Positions 1 to 7,561 of a stretch of 12,182 nt of DNA are shown here, piece after piece. The translations under genes were made by a program, and so were the position numbers. The stretch comes from Bacteroidales bacterium. Lineage in GTDB: Bacteria; Bacteroidota; Bacteroidia; Bacteroidales; F082. Below the pieces are notes generated by a model. The model saw nothing but the letters and a program-made list of their open reading frames with translations, did no database searches and had not been told where the DNA came from. The stretch lies in the NCBI GenBank assembly GCA_900771045.1, contig CAAGMM010000329.1, forward strand, positions 1 to 12,182, written 5' to 3'. Each line of letters begins with the position of its first letter. Within the stretch, counting starts at the first letter, position 1.

Positions 1-1336
1 CGGACCAACCTCCGACACCGAAGAAGGCGAGCTCGTGCCCAACTCGATATTCGCCTTTAAAATGTCGCGCCAGCTCACAAACAAAGACTTCGCCATCCTC
101 TACCGCACCAACAGCCAGTCGCGCTCTATGGAAGAAGCCCTCAGAAGACAAGGCATTCCGTACAGGATTTACGGCGGTATGTCGTTTTACGACAGAAAGG
201 AAGTGAAAGACCTCCTCGCCTACTTCCGCACCGTCATCAACCCGCACGACGACCAAGCCCTGCTGCGAATCATAAACACGCCGACAAGGGGCATCGGCGA
301 GACGACGAAAGAACGACTCATCGTCACCGCAGGACAGCAAAAGACGTCGGTCTGGGACATCATAACGTCGCAAATGCCGCCGGAAATAAGCGAAGGCACC
401 GCCACAAAACTGAGGAACTTCGCCACAATGATACAGAGTTTCGCCGTCATAGCGGAGAAAAAAAACGCCTTCGATACGGCAAAACACATCTGCGACACCA
501 TCGGATTAGTCAAATTCCTTAAAGAAGACGACAGCCCAGAAGGCGTAATCAGAGTGCAGAACATCGAGGAACTGCTGAACGCCGTTATGGAGTTTTCCGA
601 CAAACAGGTTGACGAAGTGACGGGAGAACGCCTCGAAATAGGACTTTCGGCATTCTTACAAGAGGCCTCGCTGATGACCGACCAGGACAACAAGAAAGAC
701 GAAGACGAAGACGACGACACCGTGACACTGATGACCATCCACGCCGCCAAAGGGCTTGAATTCCCATACGTCTATGTCGTCGGACTTGAAGAAAACCTCT
801 TCCCCGGCGTGCAGTCACTCGGCACACAGGACGAACTCGAAGAGGAAAGAAGACTGTTCTACGTCGCCATCACGAGGGCTGAAAAGAAACTGATCCTCAG
901 CCACGCCGAGAGCCGATACAGATACGGAAGCCTGACCATCAGCGAACCGTCGCGATTCATCGACGAGATTGACAAAGACCTTGTCGAACAGACGCACAAG
1001 GCCTCATTCAAAGGCACGAGAAACATCGACGAGGGATTCAACTTCAGCAACCCCTTCATCAGAAAGACACAGACAAGCACCTTCTATAAAAAGGAAACGC
1101 CCAAGACGACGCCGCTGCCCAAAACGACGCCCGCCAAACCGGGCAACGTCACCGGGAACATCGCCGACCCTGACGACATCAAGGCCGGAATGCGCGTGTA
1201 CCACAACAAGTTCGGATTCGGCAGCGTCATCAGCACGGAAGGCACGGGAGCAAACAAAAAAGCCCTCGTGACATTCGACACGGAAGGCGACAAACGGCTG
1301 ATGCTCACATTCGCAAAATTAATAATCATAAAATAA
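1..1336 (+). CDS. UvrD/PcrA-family ATP-dependent DNA helicase, C-terminal part (5' end outside window)
   Basis: Superfamily 1 (3'-5') DNA helicase used in nucleotide excision repair and removal of proteins from DNA. The reading frame is open from position 2, so the window cuts into the gene. The apparent GTG start at 35 is internal. About 444 residues are visible, compared with roughly 750-780 for the family. Walker A and helicase motifs I-III are missing upstream. Visible parts, counted from the GTG at 35, are motif IV (YRTNSQSR near residue 24), the 2B region with NTPTRGIG, motif V (TIHAAKGLEFPYVYVVGLEE, after VTLM at residue 230) and motif VI (EEERRLFYVAITRAEKKL, from residue 270). The C-terminus has a Tudor-like domain (GMRVYHNKFGFGSVI) typical of PcrA/UvrD. 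An acidic run precedes motif V. The stop TAA shares its last base with the next ATG, which suggests translational coupling. The family is certain; PcrA versus UvrD naming is not. Confidence 0.95.
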   Translation, partial: GPTSDTEEGELVPNSIFAFKMSRQLTNKDFAILYRTNSQSRSMEEALRRQGIPYRIYGGMSFYDRKEVKDLLAYFRTVINPHDDQALLRIINTPTRGIGETTKERLIVTAGQQKTSVWDIITSQMPPEISEGTATKLRNFATMIQSFAVIAEKKNAFDTAKHICDTIGLVKFLKEDDSPEGVIRVQNIEELLNAVMEFSDKQVDEVTGERLEIGLSAFLQEASLMTDQDNKKDEDEDDDTVTLMTIHAAKGLEFPYVYVVGLEENLFPGVQSLGTQDELEEERRLFYVAITRAEKKLILSHAESRYRYGSLTISEPSRFIDEIDKDLVEQTHKASFKGTRNIDEGFNFSNPFIRKTQTSTFYKKETPKTTPLPKTTPAKPGNVTGNIADPDDIKAGMRVYHNKFGFGSVISTEGTGANKKALVTFDTEGDKRLMLTFAKLIIIK

Positions 1337-1995
1337 TGGAAACGACACACCAACTCAATTACAACACACAACGTGAGAAACTGAAGATTTCGGAATACGG
1401 ACGGAACCTGCAGATGATGGTGGAGCACCTTCTCGAAATCGAGGACCGCGCAAAACGCACCGAAGCCGCCAATATGATAGTCTCGGTGATGGCGCAGATG
1501 AACCCACATGCCAAAGAGTCTAACGATTACCTCCACAAACTCTGGGACCATATACACATTATTTCAGACTACAGACTCGATGTTGACGGTCCCTACCCCG
1601 CCCCACTACCGGGAGAAAGACACAAACCTCAACACGTAGGATACCAGAAAAACGACATCCGCTACGGACATTACGGCGAGATAATAAGGAAGATGATTGA
1701 CGAAGCCGTCAAAATAGAAGACAACGGGAAACGACAAATCATCGCGACAGCCATCGCGAACCAGATGAAACGCGACTACTTAGGATGGAACAGCGACACC
1801 GTCAACAACCAAGTCATCCTCAAAGACCTGAAAGAGATGTCGGAAGGGAAACTCTCGCTGCCGGAAGACACGCCACTGACATCGACCAACGAGATACTCG
1901 GCAAGACGACGCCTGCGCAGGTTGTAAACACCTCCAGTAAGAAGAAGAAAAAACAGAAAAAACAGAACCGTCCTAAAGAAAACATAAGAATCTGA
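1336..1995 (+). CDS. DUF4290 domain protein of unknown function
   Basis: A 219-residue protein matching the Bacteroidota-specific DUF4290 family as I remember it: the N-terminal YNTQREKLKISEYGRNLQ motif, then a mostly helical body with HAKESNDYLHKLWDHI and PYPAPLPGERH. No catalytic motif, signal peptide or membrane segment is visible, so it is probably cytoplasmic. From about residue 195 the protein becomes a flexible tail with a dense lysine/glutamine cluster (SSKKKKKQKKQNR), which could bind nucleic acid or an acidic surface; that is inference. The ATG overlaps the helicase stop codon by one base, and murA follows after 32 bases, so the three genes are probably co-transcribed. No function is known to me, and the operon context alone (repair helicase and cell-wall synthesis) does not settle one. 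Confidence 0.85.
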   Translation: METTHQLNYNTQREKLKISEYGRNLQMMVEHLLEIEDRAKRTEAANMIVSVMAQMNPHAKESNDYLHKLWDHIHIISDYRLDVDGPYPAPLPGERHKPQHVGYQKNDIRYGHYGEIIRKMIDEAVKIEDNGKRQIIATAIANQMKRDYLGWNSDTVNNQVILKDLKEMSEGKLSLPEDTPLTSTNEILGKTTPAQVVNTSSKKKKKQKKQNRPKENIRI

Positions 1996-2027
1996 TTTTT
2001 TCACAAACATCGCAAAATACCAAAAAC

Positions 2028-3338
2028 ATGGGCTCATTCAGAATAAAAGGCGGAAAAAGACTCCACGGCGCGATAATGCCGCAGGGCGCGAAAAACGAGG
2101 CTATGCAGGTCATCTGCGCCGCACTGCTCACCGACGAGCAGGTGACGATAGACAACATCCCCGACATCCTCGACATCAACAACCTCATCGAACTGCTCGG
2201 CGGAATGGGCGTCGAAGTGACAAGGGACAGACGCGACTCAGTGACGTTCCGCGCCGCCGACATCAACTTCGACTACTTCGACAGCGACGACTTCAACAAA
2301 AAGGCCACACGACTCCGCGGAAGCGTCATGATCCTCGGCCCACTCCTCGCCAGATTCGGAAAAAGCTACCTCCCACAACCCGGCGGAGACAAGATCGGAC
2401 GAAGACGACTCGACACGCACCTCATCGGACTTCAGAAATTGGGCGCGACACTCGAATACGACGAAACGAGACATTATTACGCCGTGACCGCCCCATCCGA
2501 CGGACTCAAAGGCGCATATATGCTCTTAGACGAAGCCTCCGTGACCGGAACAGCCAACATAGTGATGGCCGCCGTGATGGCAAAAGGCACAACGACCATA
2601 TTCAACGCCGCCTGCGAACCTTATATCGTACAACTGTGCAGAATGTTGACGGCTATGGGCGCAAATATCAGCGGAATAGGCTCTAACCTGCTCGTTATCA
2701 ACGGAGTAGAAAAACTTCACGGCACATCGCACAGACTCCTCGCCGATATGATTGAAGTGGGAAGCTTCATCGGAATGGCCGCTATGACGGGCTCCGAACT
2801 CACCATCAAAAACGCCGGAGTGAAAGACCTCGGCATCATCCCGTCCACATTCAGGAAACTCGGCATCAAGATGGAAATAGAAGATGACGACATCCGCATT
2901 CCCGCACAAGACCATTACGAAGTCGAGACCTTCCTCGACGGCAGCATACTCACCATCGCCGACGCGCCATGGCCGGGCTTCACACCCGACCTCATCAGCA
3001 TCGTACTCGTCGTCGCGACACAAGCCAAAGGCACCGTACTCATACATCAGAAAATGTTCGAGAGCCGACTCTTCTTCGTCGACAAGCTCATCGATATGGG
3101 CGCGCAAATCATACTCTGCGACCCGCACAGGGCCAACGTCATCGGACTCGACAAGTCGCACGCACTGAGAGGCATCAGAATGGCGTCACCCGACATCAGG
3201 GCCGGAGTGTCACTGCTCATCGCCGCCCTGTCTGCCGAAGGCACAAGCATCATCGACAACAGCGACCAGATCGACAGAGGCTATCAATATATCGACCAAA
3301 GACTCAGAAGCCTCGGAGCCGACATCGAAAGAATCTGA
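2028..3338 (+). CDS. murA: UDP-N-acetylglucosamine 1-carboxyvinyltransferase (MurA), Asp-type active-site loop
   Basis: Cytoplasmic enzyme for the first committed step of peptidoglycan synthesis: it transfers enolpyruvate from phosphoenolpyruvate to UDP-GlcNAc. The 436-residue length fits the family (E. coli 419), as do the two EPSP-synthase-like halves. Key residues are K22-N23 in GAKNEA, R126 (E. coli R120), D321 in PGFTPDLIS (E. coli D305, the general base), R391 (E. coli R371), and R417 in IDRGY (E. coli R397). The flexible loop reads LPQPGGDKIGRRRLD, with Asp121 where E. coli has Cys115, the residue fosfomycin alkylates. Asp at this site is known in mycobacterial, chlamydial and Borrelia enzymes, which remain active but resist fosfomycin. 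The start ATG has no Shine-Dalgarno sequence, as is usual in this phylum. It lies 32 bp after the DUF4290 gene. Confidence 0.97.
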   Translation: MGSFRIKGGKRLHGAIMPQGAKNEAMQVICAALLTDEQVTIDNIPDILDINNLIELLGGMGVEVTRDRRDSVTFRAADINFDYFDSDDFNKKATRLRGSVMILGPLLARFGKSYLPQPGGDKIGRRRLDTHLIGLQKLGATLEYDETRHYYAVTAPSDGLKGAYMLLDEASVTGTANIVMAAVMAKGTTTIFNAACEPYIVQLCRMLTAMGANISGIGSNLLVINGVEKLHGTSHRLLADMIEVGSFIGMAAMTGSELTIKNAGVKDLGIIPSTFRKLGIKMEIEDDDIRIPAQDHYEVETFLDGSILTIADAPWPGFTPDLISIVLVVATQAKGTVLIHQKMFESRLFFVDKLIDMGAQIILCDPHRANVIGLDKSHALRGIRMASPDIRAGVSLLIAALSAEGTSIIDNSDQIDRGYQYIDQRLRSLGADIERI

Positions 3339-3430
3339 CATTTTGTCATTGGCACGATATTTGACATCTAAAGTGAATGACGGAAAACACCACGTTTTTT
3401 TCACATTTATCTGAATAAAAATTTCATAAA

Positions 3431-4003
3431 ATGAAAAAATGCAAGAATAAAAAAAAGGAAGAAACAACTGAAAAAGAAGAAGTCGTCAACGAAAACGAAC
3501 TGAACGGACAACAGGAAGACACACAGACCACCCAACCAGAAGAAGAAAATAAAGACACTGACGAATTGGCAGAGGCTTTGGAGAAAAACAGGGAACTGAA
3601 CGACAAATACCTGCGCCTCTATGCCGAATACGACAACTACAGAAGACGTACCGCACAAGAGAAAATCGACGGTATGAAGATGGCACTCGCACCGCTTATG
3701 AAAGACCTGCTGCCCGTCTTAGACGACTACGAAAGAGCCATCGACTCTATCAATAAAATCGAAGACAAAAGTCAGTTTGACGGCATCGTGTTGATTTACA
3801 ACAAGTTCTTAAAAACGCTCAAAGACAAGGGACTTGAAGAGATTGAAGCGAAAGGCAAAGAATTCAACACCGACGAACACGAAGCCCTCACTATGGTGCC
3901 GGGCGACGAGTCGATGAAGAACAAAGTCGTCGACGTCGTCACGAAAGGCTACAAACTGAACGGAACAGTGATTCGCTACGCGAGAGTCGTCGTAGGCGCG
4001 TAA
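3431..4003 (+). CDS. grpE: Nucleotide exchange factor GrpE
   Basis: Cytoplasmic homodimeric co-chaperone that speeds ADP release from DnaK (Hsp70). The 190 residues fall in order: a highly charged, disordered Lys/Glu/Gln N-terminus (about 1-45), a long helix expected to form the dimeric coiled coil (about 45-100, containing YLRLYAEYDNYRRRT), a four-helix-bundle region, and the C-terminal beta wing that contacts DnaK. The wing carries the GrpE signature pattern FNTDEHEALTMVPG and GYKLNGTVIRYARVVVG. It is followed 11 bases later by dnaJ, the classic co-chaperone pair; dnaK is not in the window. The 92-base gap after murA is AT-rich and could hold a promoter, but I found no convincing TTTG/TAnnTTTG pair and no CIRCE-type repeat in it. 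Confidence 0.96.
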   Translation: MKKCKNKKKEETTEKEEVVNENELNGQQEDTQTTQPEEENKDTDELAEALEKNRELNDKYLRLYAEYDNYRRRTAQEKIDGMKMALAPLMKDLLPVLDDYERAIDSINKIEDKSQFDGIVLIYNKFLKTLKDKGLEEIEAKGKEFNTDEHEALTMVPGDESMKNKVVDVVTKGYKLNGTVIRYARVVVGA

Positions 4004-4014
4004 TATTTTACCAA

Positions 4015-5160
4015 ATGGAAAAAAGAGACTATTACGAGATTCTCGAAATCTCAAAGGACGCGAGCGCCGACGAGATAAAGAAGGCCTACCGCAAGATGGC
4101 GTTGAAATATCATCCCGACAGGAATCCGAATGACAAGAACGCCGAAGAGAAGTTCAAAGAGGCGGCGGAAGCATACGAAGTCCTCAGCGACCCTGACAAA
4201 AAGGCGCGTTACGACAGGTTCGGGCACGCCGGGATGGGCGGCAACCAGGGTTTCAGCGGCATGGACGACATATTCTCGCATTTCAGCGACATCTTCGAGG
4301 ACCTCGGCATCGGAGGATTCAACTTCGGCGGAGGCGGCTTCGGATTCGGTGGAGGCAGCGCGAAACAGCGCGTCCACCGCGGCGGCAACCTGCGCATCAA
4401 CGTTAAAATGACGCTTCAGGACATCTCAGAAGGCGTTAAGAAGAAAGTCAAGGTGAACAAATACGTGCGCTGCAGCCACTGCGGCGGAAGCGGAGCCCTC
4501 AACAACAGCTTCGAGACCTGCCCGACGTGCAAAGGCCGCGGACAAACCGTCAGAGTCGTCAACGGCATCTTCGGACAGATGCAGCAGATCAGCGACTGCC
4601 CCACCTGCGGCGGCGAAGGACGCATCATCAAGAACAAATGTCCGAACTGCCAGGGCAACGGCGTAGTCAAAGGCGAAGAAATCATCGACCTCGAGATACC
4701 GGCCGGCGTCTCCGACGGAATGCAGCTCGCACTGCGCGGCAAAGGCAACGCCGGCGCGAGAAACGGCGTCCCCGGCGACCTCATCGTACAGATAATCGAA
4801 GAGAAAAACAACGACTTCATCAGAGACGAGGAAAACATCATACACAACCTCTTCATCAGCATCTCGCAGGCCGTCCTCGGCGACAACGTCGAAGTACCGC
4901 TCATCAACGGGACTAAAACGACGGTCAAAATACCGGCAGGCATCCAGAGCGGCGACACAATCCGCCTCAAAGGAAAAGGCCTCCCGATTTACGGACGCTA
5001 CGGAAAAGGCGATATGATTGTCAACGTCAACGTGTGGATTCCCAAGAAAATCAACAGCGAAGAGGAAAAAATCTTCAAAGCAATCGCCGACAACGAAAAC
5101 ATCAGGCCCAAAGTCACCGAAAAAGAAAAAAGCACCTTCAGGAAGATTTTCGGCCTATAG
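4015..5160 (+). CDS. dnaJ: Chaperone protein DnaJ (Hsp40, type I)
   Basis: Co-chaperone that delivers unfolded substrates to DnaK and stimulates its ATPase. At 381 residues it is full length and has all type I domains. The J domain covers residues 5-70 with the essential HPD at 33-35. A Gly/Phe-rich linker spans about 75-118. The zinc-finger domain has four CxxCxGxG repeats with cysteine pairs at 153/156, 169/172, 195/198 and 209/212. Two C-terminal substrate-binding beta domains and a dimerisation tail follow. Nothing essential is missing. It starts 11 bases after the grpE stop and is probably co-transcribed with it. The downstream ABC transporter genes start only 46 bases after its stop with no obvious terminator, so read-through into them is likely. 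Confidence 0.97.
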   Translation: MEKRDYYEILEISKDASADEIKKAYRKMALKYHPDRNPNDKNAEEKFKEAAEAYEVLSDPDKKARYDRFGHAGMGGNQGFSGMDDIFSHFSDIFEDLGIGGFNFGGGGFGFGGGSAKQRVHRGGNLRINVKMTLQDISEGVKKKVKVNKYVRCSHCGGSGALNNSFETCPTCKGRGQTVRVVNGIFGQMQQISDCPTCGGEGRIIKNKCPNCQGNGVVKGEEIIDLEIPAGVSDGMQLALRGKGNAGARNGVPGDLIVQIIEEKNNDFIRDEENIIHNLFISISQAVLGDNVEVPLINGTKTTVKIPAGIQSGDTIRLKGKGLPIYGRYGKGDMIVNVNVWIPKKINSEEEKIFKAIADNENIRPKVTEKEKSTFRKIFGL

Positions 5161-5206
5161 TTTTTTTACTGAAAATCAAACACTTAAAACGTTTTCAAAA
5201 CAGATT

Positions 5207-6118
5207 ATGAAAATCGAGATAAGCCACATCAACAAGCAGTTCGACGGTTACAGGGCCATTGACGACCTGAGTCTGAGCATCGGAGACGGCAAAATCTTCG
5301 GACTCCTCGGGCCCAACGGAGCCGGCAAGACGACGCTGATACGGATGCTCAATCAGATAACGATGCCCGACAGCGGAACGATAAGCTTCGACGGAAAACC
5401 CATCTCGCGAAACTGCACCGACAGAATCGGTTATCTGCCGGAAGAACGCGGACTTTACAAAAAAATGAAGATCGGCGAGCAAGCCGTCTATCTCGCACAA
5501 CTCAAGGGGCTGACGAAAAAAGACGCCGAAATGCGCCTCAAACAGTGGTTCCGCAAATTCGAAATAGAAAGCTGGTGGAACAAGAAAGTCGAAGAGCTCA
5601 GCAAGGGAATGCAGCAGAAAGTACAGTTCATCGTGACGGTCGTCCACGAGCCGCAACTGCTGATATTCGACGAGCCTTTCAGCGGCTTCGACCCCGTCAA
5701 CACGGAACTCCTTAAAAACGAAATCATCGAACTCAACGGGAAAGGCACCACGATAATCCTTTCCACGCACAATATGGCCTCCGTGGAAGAACTGTGCGAC
5801 GACATCGTCCTCATCAACCACGGGAGAAACGTACTCAACGGCAGCGTCCACGACATCAAACAGCGGTTCAAGGGAAACATCTTCGAGACGGTTGTCAAAT
5901 CAGATTCGGAAATGACAGCCGACACGGATTTCTTCGACATCATCAGTCAGGAAACCAACAAGTTCGGAGAAACCGCGATGGTCATAAAGAAAAACGACAA
6001 CGTCACCGTCAACGAAATGATTGCCGGCATCATGCGCAAAGGAGAAATAATATCTTTTAAGGAGAAACTGCCTTCGATGAACGAGATATTCATCAGGGAG
6101 ATAAAAGAACAAAAATAA
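5207..6118 (+). CDS. ABC-2 type exporter, ATP-binding subunit (NatA-like)
   Basis: A 303-residue cytoplasmic ATPase that powers the membrane subunit encoded just downstream. The reading frame is open upstream into dnaJ, but homology begins at the ATG at 5207 (MKIEISHINKQF), so I chose that start. It shows Walker A GPNGAGKTT (35-43), ABC signature LSKGMQ (131-136), Walker B LLIFDE (151-156), the D-loop SGFD just after it, and the H-loop histidine H188 in STHNM. After about residue 220 comes a C-terminal domain of the DUF4162 type found in drug/sodium exporter ATPases, ending in SMNEIFIREIKEQK. The permease follows after 6 bases. NatA (sodium export) is the closest named relative in style, but the substrate cannot be read from the sequence. 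Confidence 0.92.
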   Translation: MKIEISHINKQFDGYRAIDDLSLSIGDGKIFGLLGPNGAGKTTLIRMLNQITMPDSGTISFDGKPISRNCTDRIGYLPEERGLYKKMKIGEQAVYLAQLKGLTKKDAEMRLKQWFRKFEIESWWNKKVEELSKGMQQKVQFIVTVVHEPQLLIFDEPFSGFDPVNTELLKNEIIELNGKGTTIILSTHNMASVEELCDDIVLINHGRNVLNGSVHDIKQRFKGNIFETVVKSDSEMTADTDFFDIISQETNKFGETAMVIKKNDNVTVNEMIAGIMRKGEIISFKEKLPSMNEIFIREIKEQK

Positions 6119-6124
6119 GGCGAA

Positions 6125-7423
6125 ATGAAACTCGGAACGATACTCAAAAGGGAATACACGACACGTGTGATGAAGAAGAGCTTCATCATCATGACGATAC
6201 TGATGCCCATCATTTTTGCGGCTCTGATGGTCCTTCCCGCCATCATTGTGCTGGCTTCCGACAAAATGGCGGACAAACAAAACATCGCCGTGATTGACGA
6301 GACGGAAATCTTCACCGGCAAATTCGGGGAGACTGACGCAACGGCGTTTATCTACAAGAACGGCAGCGATGTCGAGGAAATGAAGAAACTCATCGACGAA
6401 GGCGTTTTCGACGCCGTACTCCACATTCCGGCGACGACGATGAACGTCCCCGTCAACGCGAGACTTTACAGCAAGGACAAAATCCCGATGAGCACGACCG
6501 CCAACATCACGACAATGATGGAGAAGGAACTCGAGCATCAGAAACTCATGGCGTTAGGCATCGACCCGGAGGTCGTCAAATCGACGAGAACCACCGTCAA
6601 CGTGGCCACTATACGCATTGACGAAGAGGAGGAGCACGAGAGCTTCGACGATTTGTCAGCCGGATTGGGCTTAATATCAGGCTTTATTATCTATATGGTG
6701 ATATTCATCTTCGGAGGCATGGTGATGAAGGGCATCGTGGAAGAGAAGAACAACCGCATCGTGGAAATCATGATGAGTTCCGTCAAGCCTTTCGAGATGA
6801 TGATGGGCAAAATACTCGGAATCGCCCTCGTAGGCCTCACGCAGTTCGCCATCTGGATAATACTGACGGCTCTTTTATACTTCATTTTCAGTATCTTCAC
6901 AGTGGCCCCGGCCGTTATGGGCAACGGAGAATTGGTACAGCAGATGGCCGGCGACGCGTCAACGCAGGAAATAATCGCTTCAGTTAACAACGTCGTCAGC
7001 TCCATCAACTTCCCAGCGATAATAACGGGATTTTTCATCTTCTTCATCGGAGGCTATCTCCTTTACGCCGCGATGTTCGCCGCGATTGGAAGCATCAGCG
7101 ACAGCGAAGCCGACAACCAGCAGTTCTCCATCGTCGTCTCCGCCCCACTTATAATATGTATAATAATGTTCGGCTCTATCATCAATATGCCCGACGGCAG
7201 CCTCGCACTTTGGCTGTCAATGATTCCCTTCACGTCACCGATAGTGATGATGATGAGGATACCTTTCGGAGTGCCATATTGGCAGGTGGCGGTTTCAGCC
7301 GTCATCTTATTCGCCACCTTCGTGCTCATCACGTGGATGTCGGCAAAGATTTACAGAACCGGAATACTTATGTACGGAAAAAAACTGACGTGGAAAGAGC
7401 TCTGGAAATGGATCAGGAAATGA
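6125..7423 (+). CDS. ABC-2 type exporter, permease subunit (NatB-like)
   Basis: A 432-residue inner-membrane protein and partner of the preceding ATPase. Hydrophobicity read by eye gives one N-terminal membrane helix (about 18-45), a polar loop probably outside the cytoplasm (about 46-175), then a cluster of about six helices (near 182-201, 230-262, 298-325, 333-356, 360-380 and 391-412). The region after the second helix, KGIVEEKNNRIVEIMMSSVK followed by PFEMMMGK, is the hallmark of the ABC-2 permease group related to NatB and the ABC2_membrane_3 family. FTSPIVMMMR is another typical segment. The C-terminus is short and basic (LWKWIRK). The ATG is 6 bases after the ATPase stop, so the two are almost certainly translated from one message. 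The transported substrate is unknown. Confidence 0.9.
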   Translation: MKLGTILKREYTTRVMKKSFIIMTILMPIIFAALMVLPAIIVLASDKMADKQNIAVIDETEIFTGKFGETDATAFIYKNGSDVEEMKKLIDEGVFDAVLHIPATTMNVPVNARLYSKDKIPMSTTANITTMMEKELEHQKLMALGIDPEVVKSTRTTVNVATIRIDEEEEHESFDDLSAGLGLISGFIIYMVIFIFGGMVMKGIVEEKNNRIVEIMMSSVKPFEMMMGKILGIALVGLTQFAIWIILTALLYFIFSIFTVAPAVMGNGELVQQMAGDASTQEIIASVNNVVSSINFPAIITGFFIFFIGGYLLYAAMFAAIGSISDSEADNQQFSIVVSAPLIICIIMFGSIINMPDGSLALWLSMIPFTSPIVMMMRIPFGVPYWQVAVSAVILFATFVLITWMSAKIYRTGILMYGKKLTWKELWKWIRK

Positions 7424-7432
7424 AATATCAAG

Positions 7433-7457
7433 ACCTGAACAAAAGATTTTTTCAGGT
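7433..7457 (+). terminator. Weak hairpin after the ABC permease gene
   Basis: Arms ACCTGAA (7433-7439) and TTCAGGT (7451-7457) pair perfectly over 7 bp around an 11-base AT-rich loop, starting 9 bases after the permease stop. No run of T follows, so it is a poor intrinsic terminator. It may instead be a partial terminator or an mRNA 3'-end stabiliser. Its place between the exporter genes and the putative secDF promoter supports a transcription-unit boundary. Confidence 0.4.
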
Positions 7458-7493
7458 TCTGTAAATTGATGTCGAACATATCAAAAAAAACAA

Positions 7494-7501
7494 TATCTTT
7501 G
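7494..7501 (+). promoter_or_regulatory. Putative Bacteroidota -7 promoter box upstream of secDF
   Basis: TATCTTTG is an exact match to the Bacteroidota sigma-ABfr -7 consensus TAnnTTTG. It lies in the AT-rich 138-base gap before secDF and would place the transcription start near 7508, leaving an AT-rich leader of about 50 bases without a Shine-Dalgarno sequence. A good -33 TTTG at the expected distance is lacking: the nearest candidate, ATTG at 7465-7468, is about 5 bases too far. The call therefore rests on the -7 box and the context. Confidence 0.5.
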
Positions 7502-7561
7502 CAAGTTCAAACAAATATGAATTATAAATAATTTTTTTACAAATAAATAAACTGATTTACA

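Noticed and set aside
35..1336. Helicase gene starting at the GTG at 35 as a complete short protein
   Set aside because: The frame continues open to the window edge with family-like residues, and the helicase ATPase motifs are missing, so this is a truncated view, not a start.
3341..3363. Possible grpE promoter (TTTTG ... GATATTTG)
   Set aside because: The -7 candidate has G where the consensus needs T, and the spacing to the upstream TTTG is about 10 bases instead of 19-21.
3382..3401. Possible terminator after murA: AAAAC / GTTTT arms with a T run
   Set aside because: Only 5 A/T-rich pairs plus two wobbles, and the T run is used up in the stem; too weak to call.
4416..4970. Long minus-strand open frames across dnaJ and other genes
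   Set aside because: They lie antisense to genes with clear domains, have unlikely compositions and no recognisable motifs; they are shadows of the C-rich coding strand.
5186..5195. AAAACGTTTT palindrome between dnaJ and the ABC ATPase gene
   Set aside because: Short and A/T-only apart from the central CG; expected by chance in an AT-rich gap, with no promoter box nearby.
5018..5206. N-terminal extension of the ABC ATPase by 63 residues, overlapping dnaJ in another frame
   Set aside because: The extension reads as Lys/Ser-rich out-of-frame dnaJ sequence, and family homology begins at the ATG at 5207.
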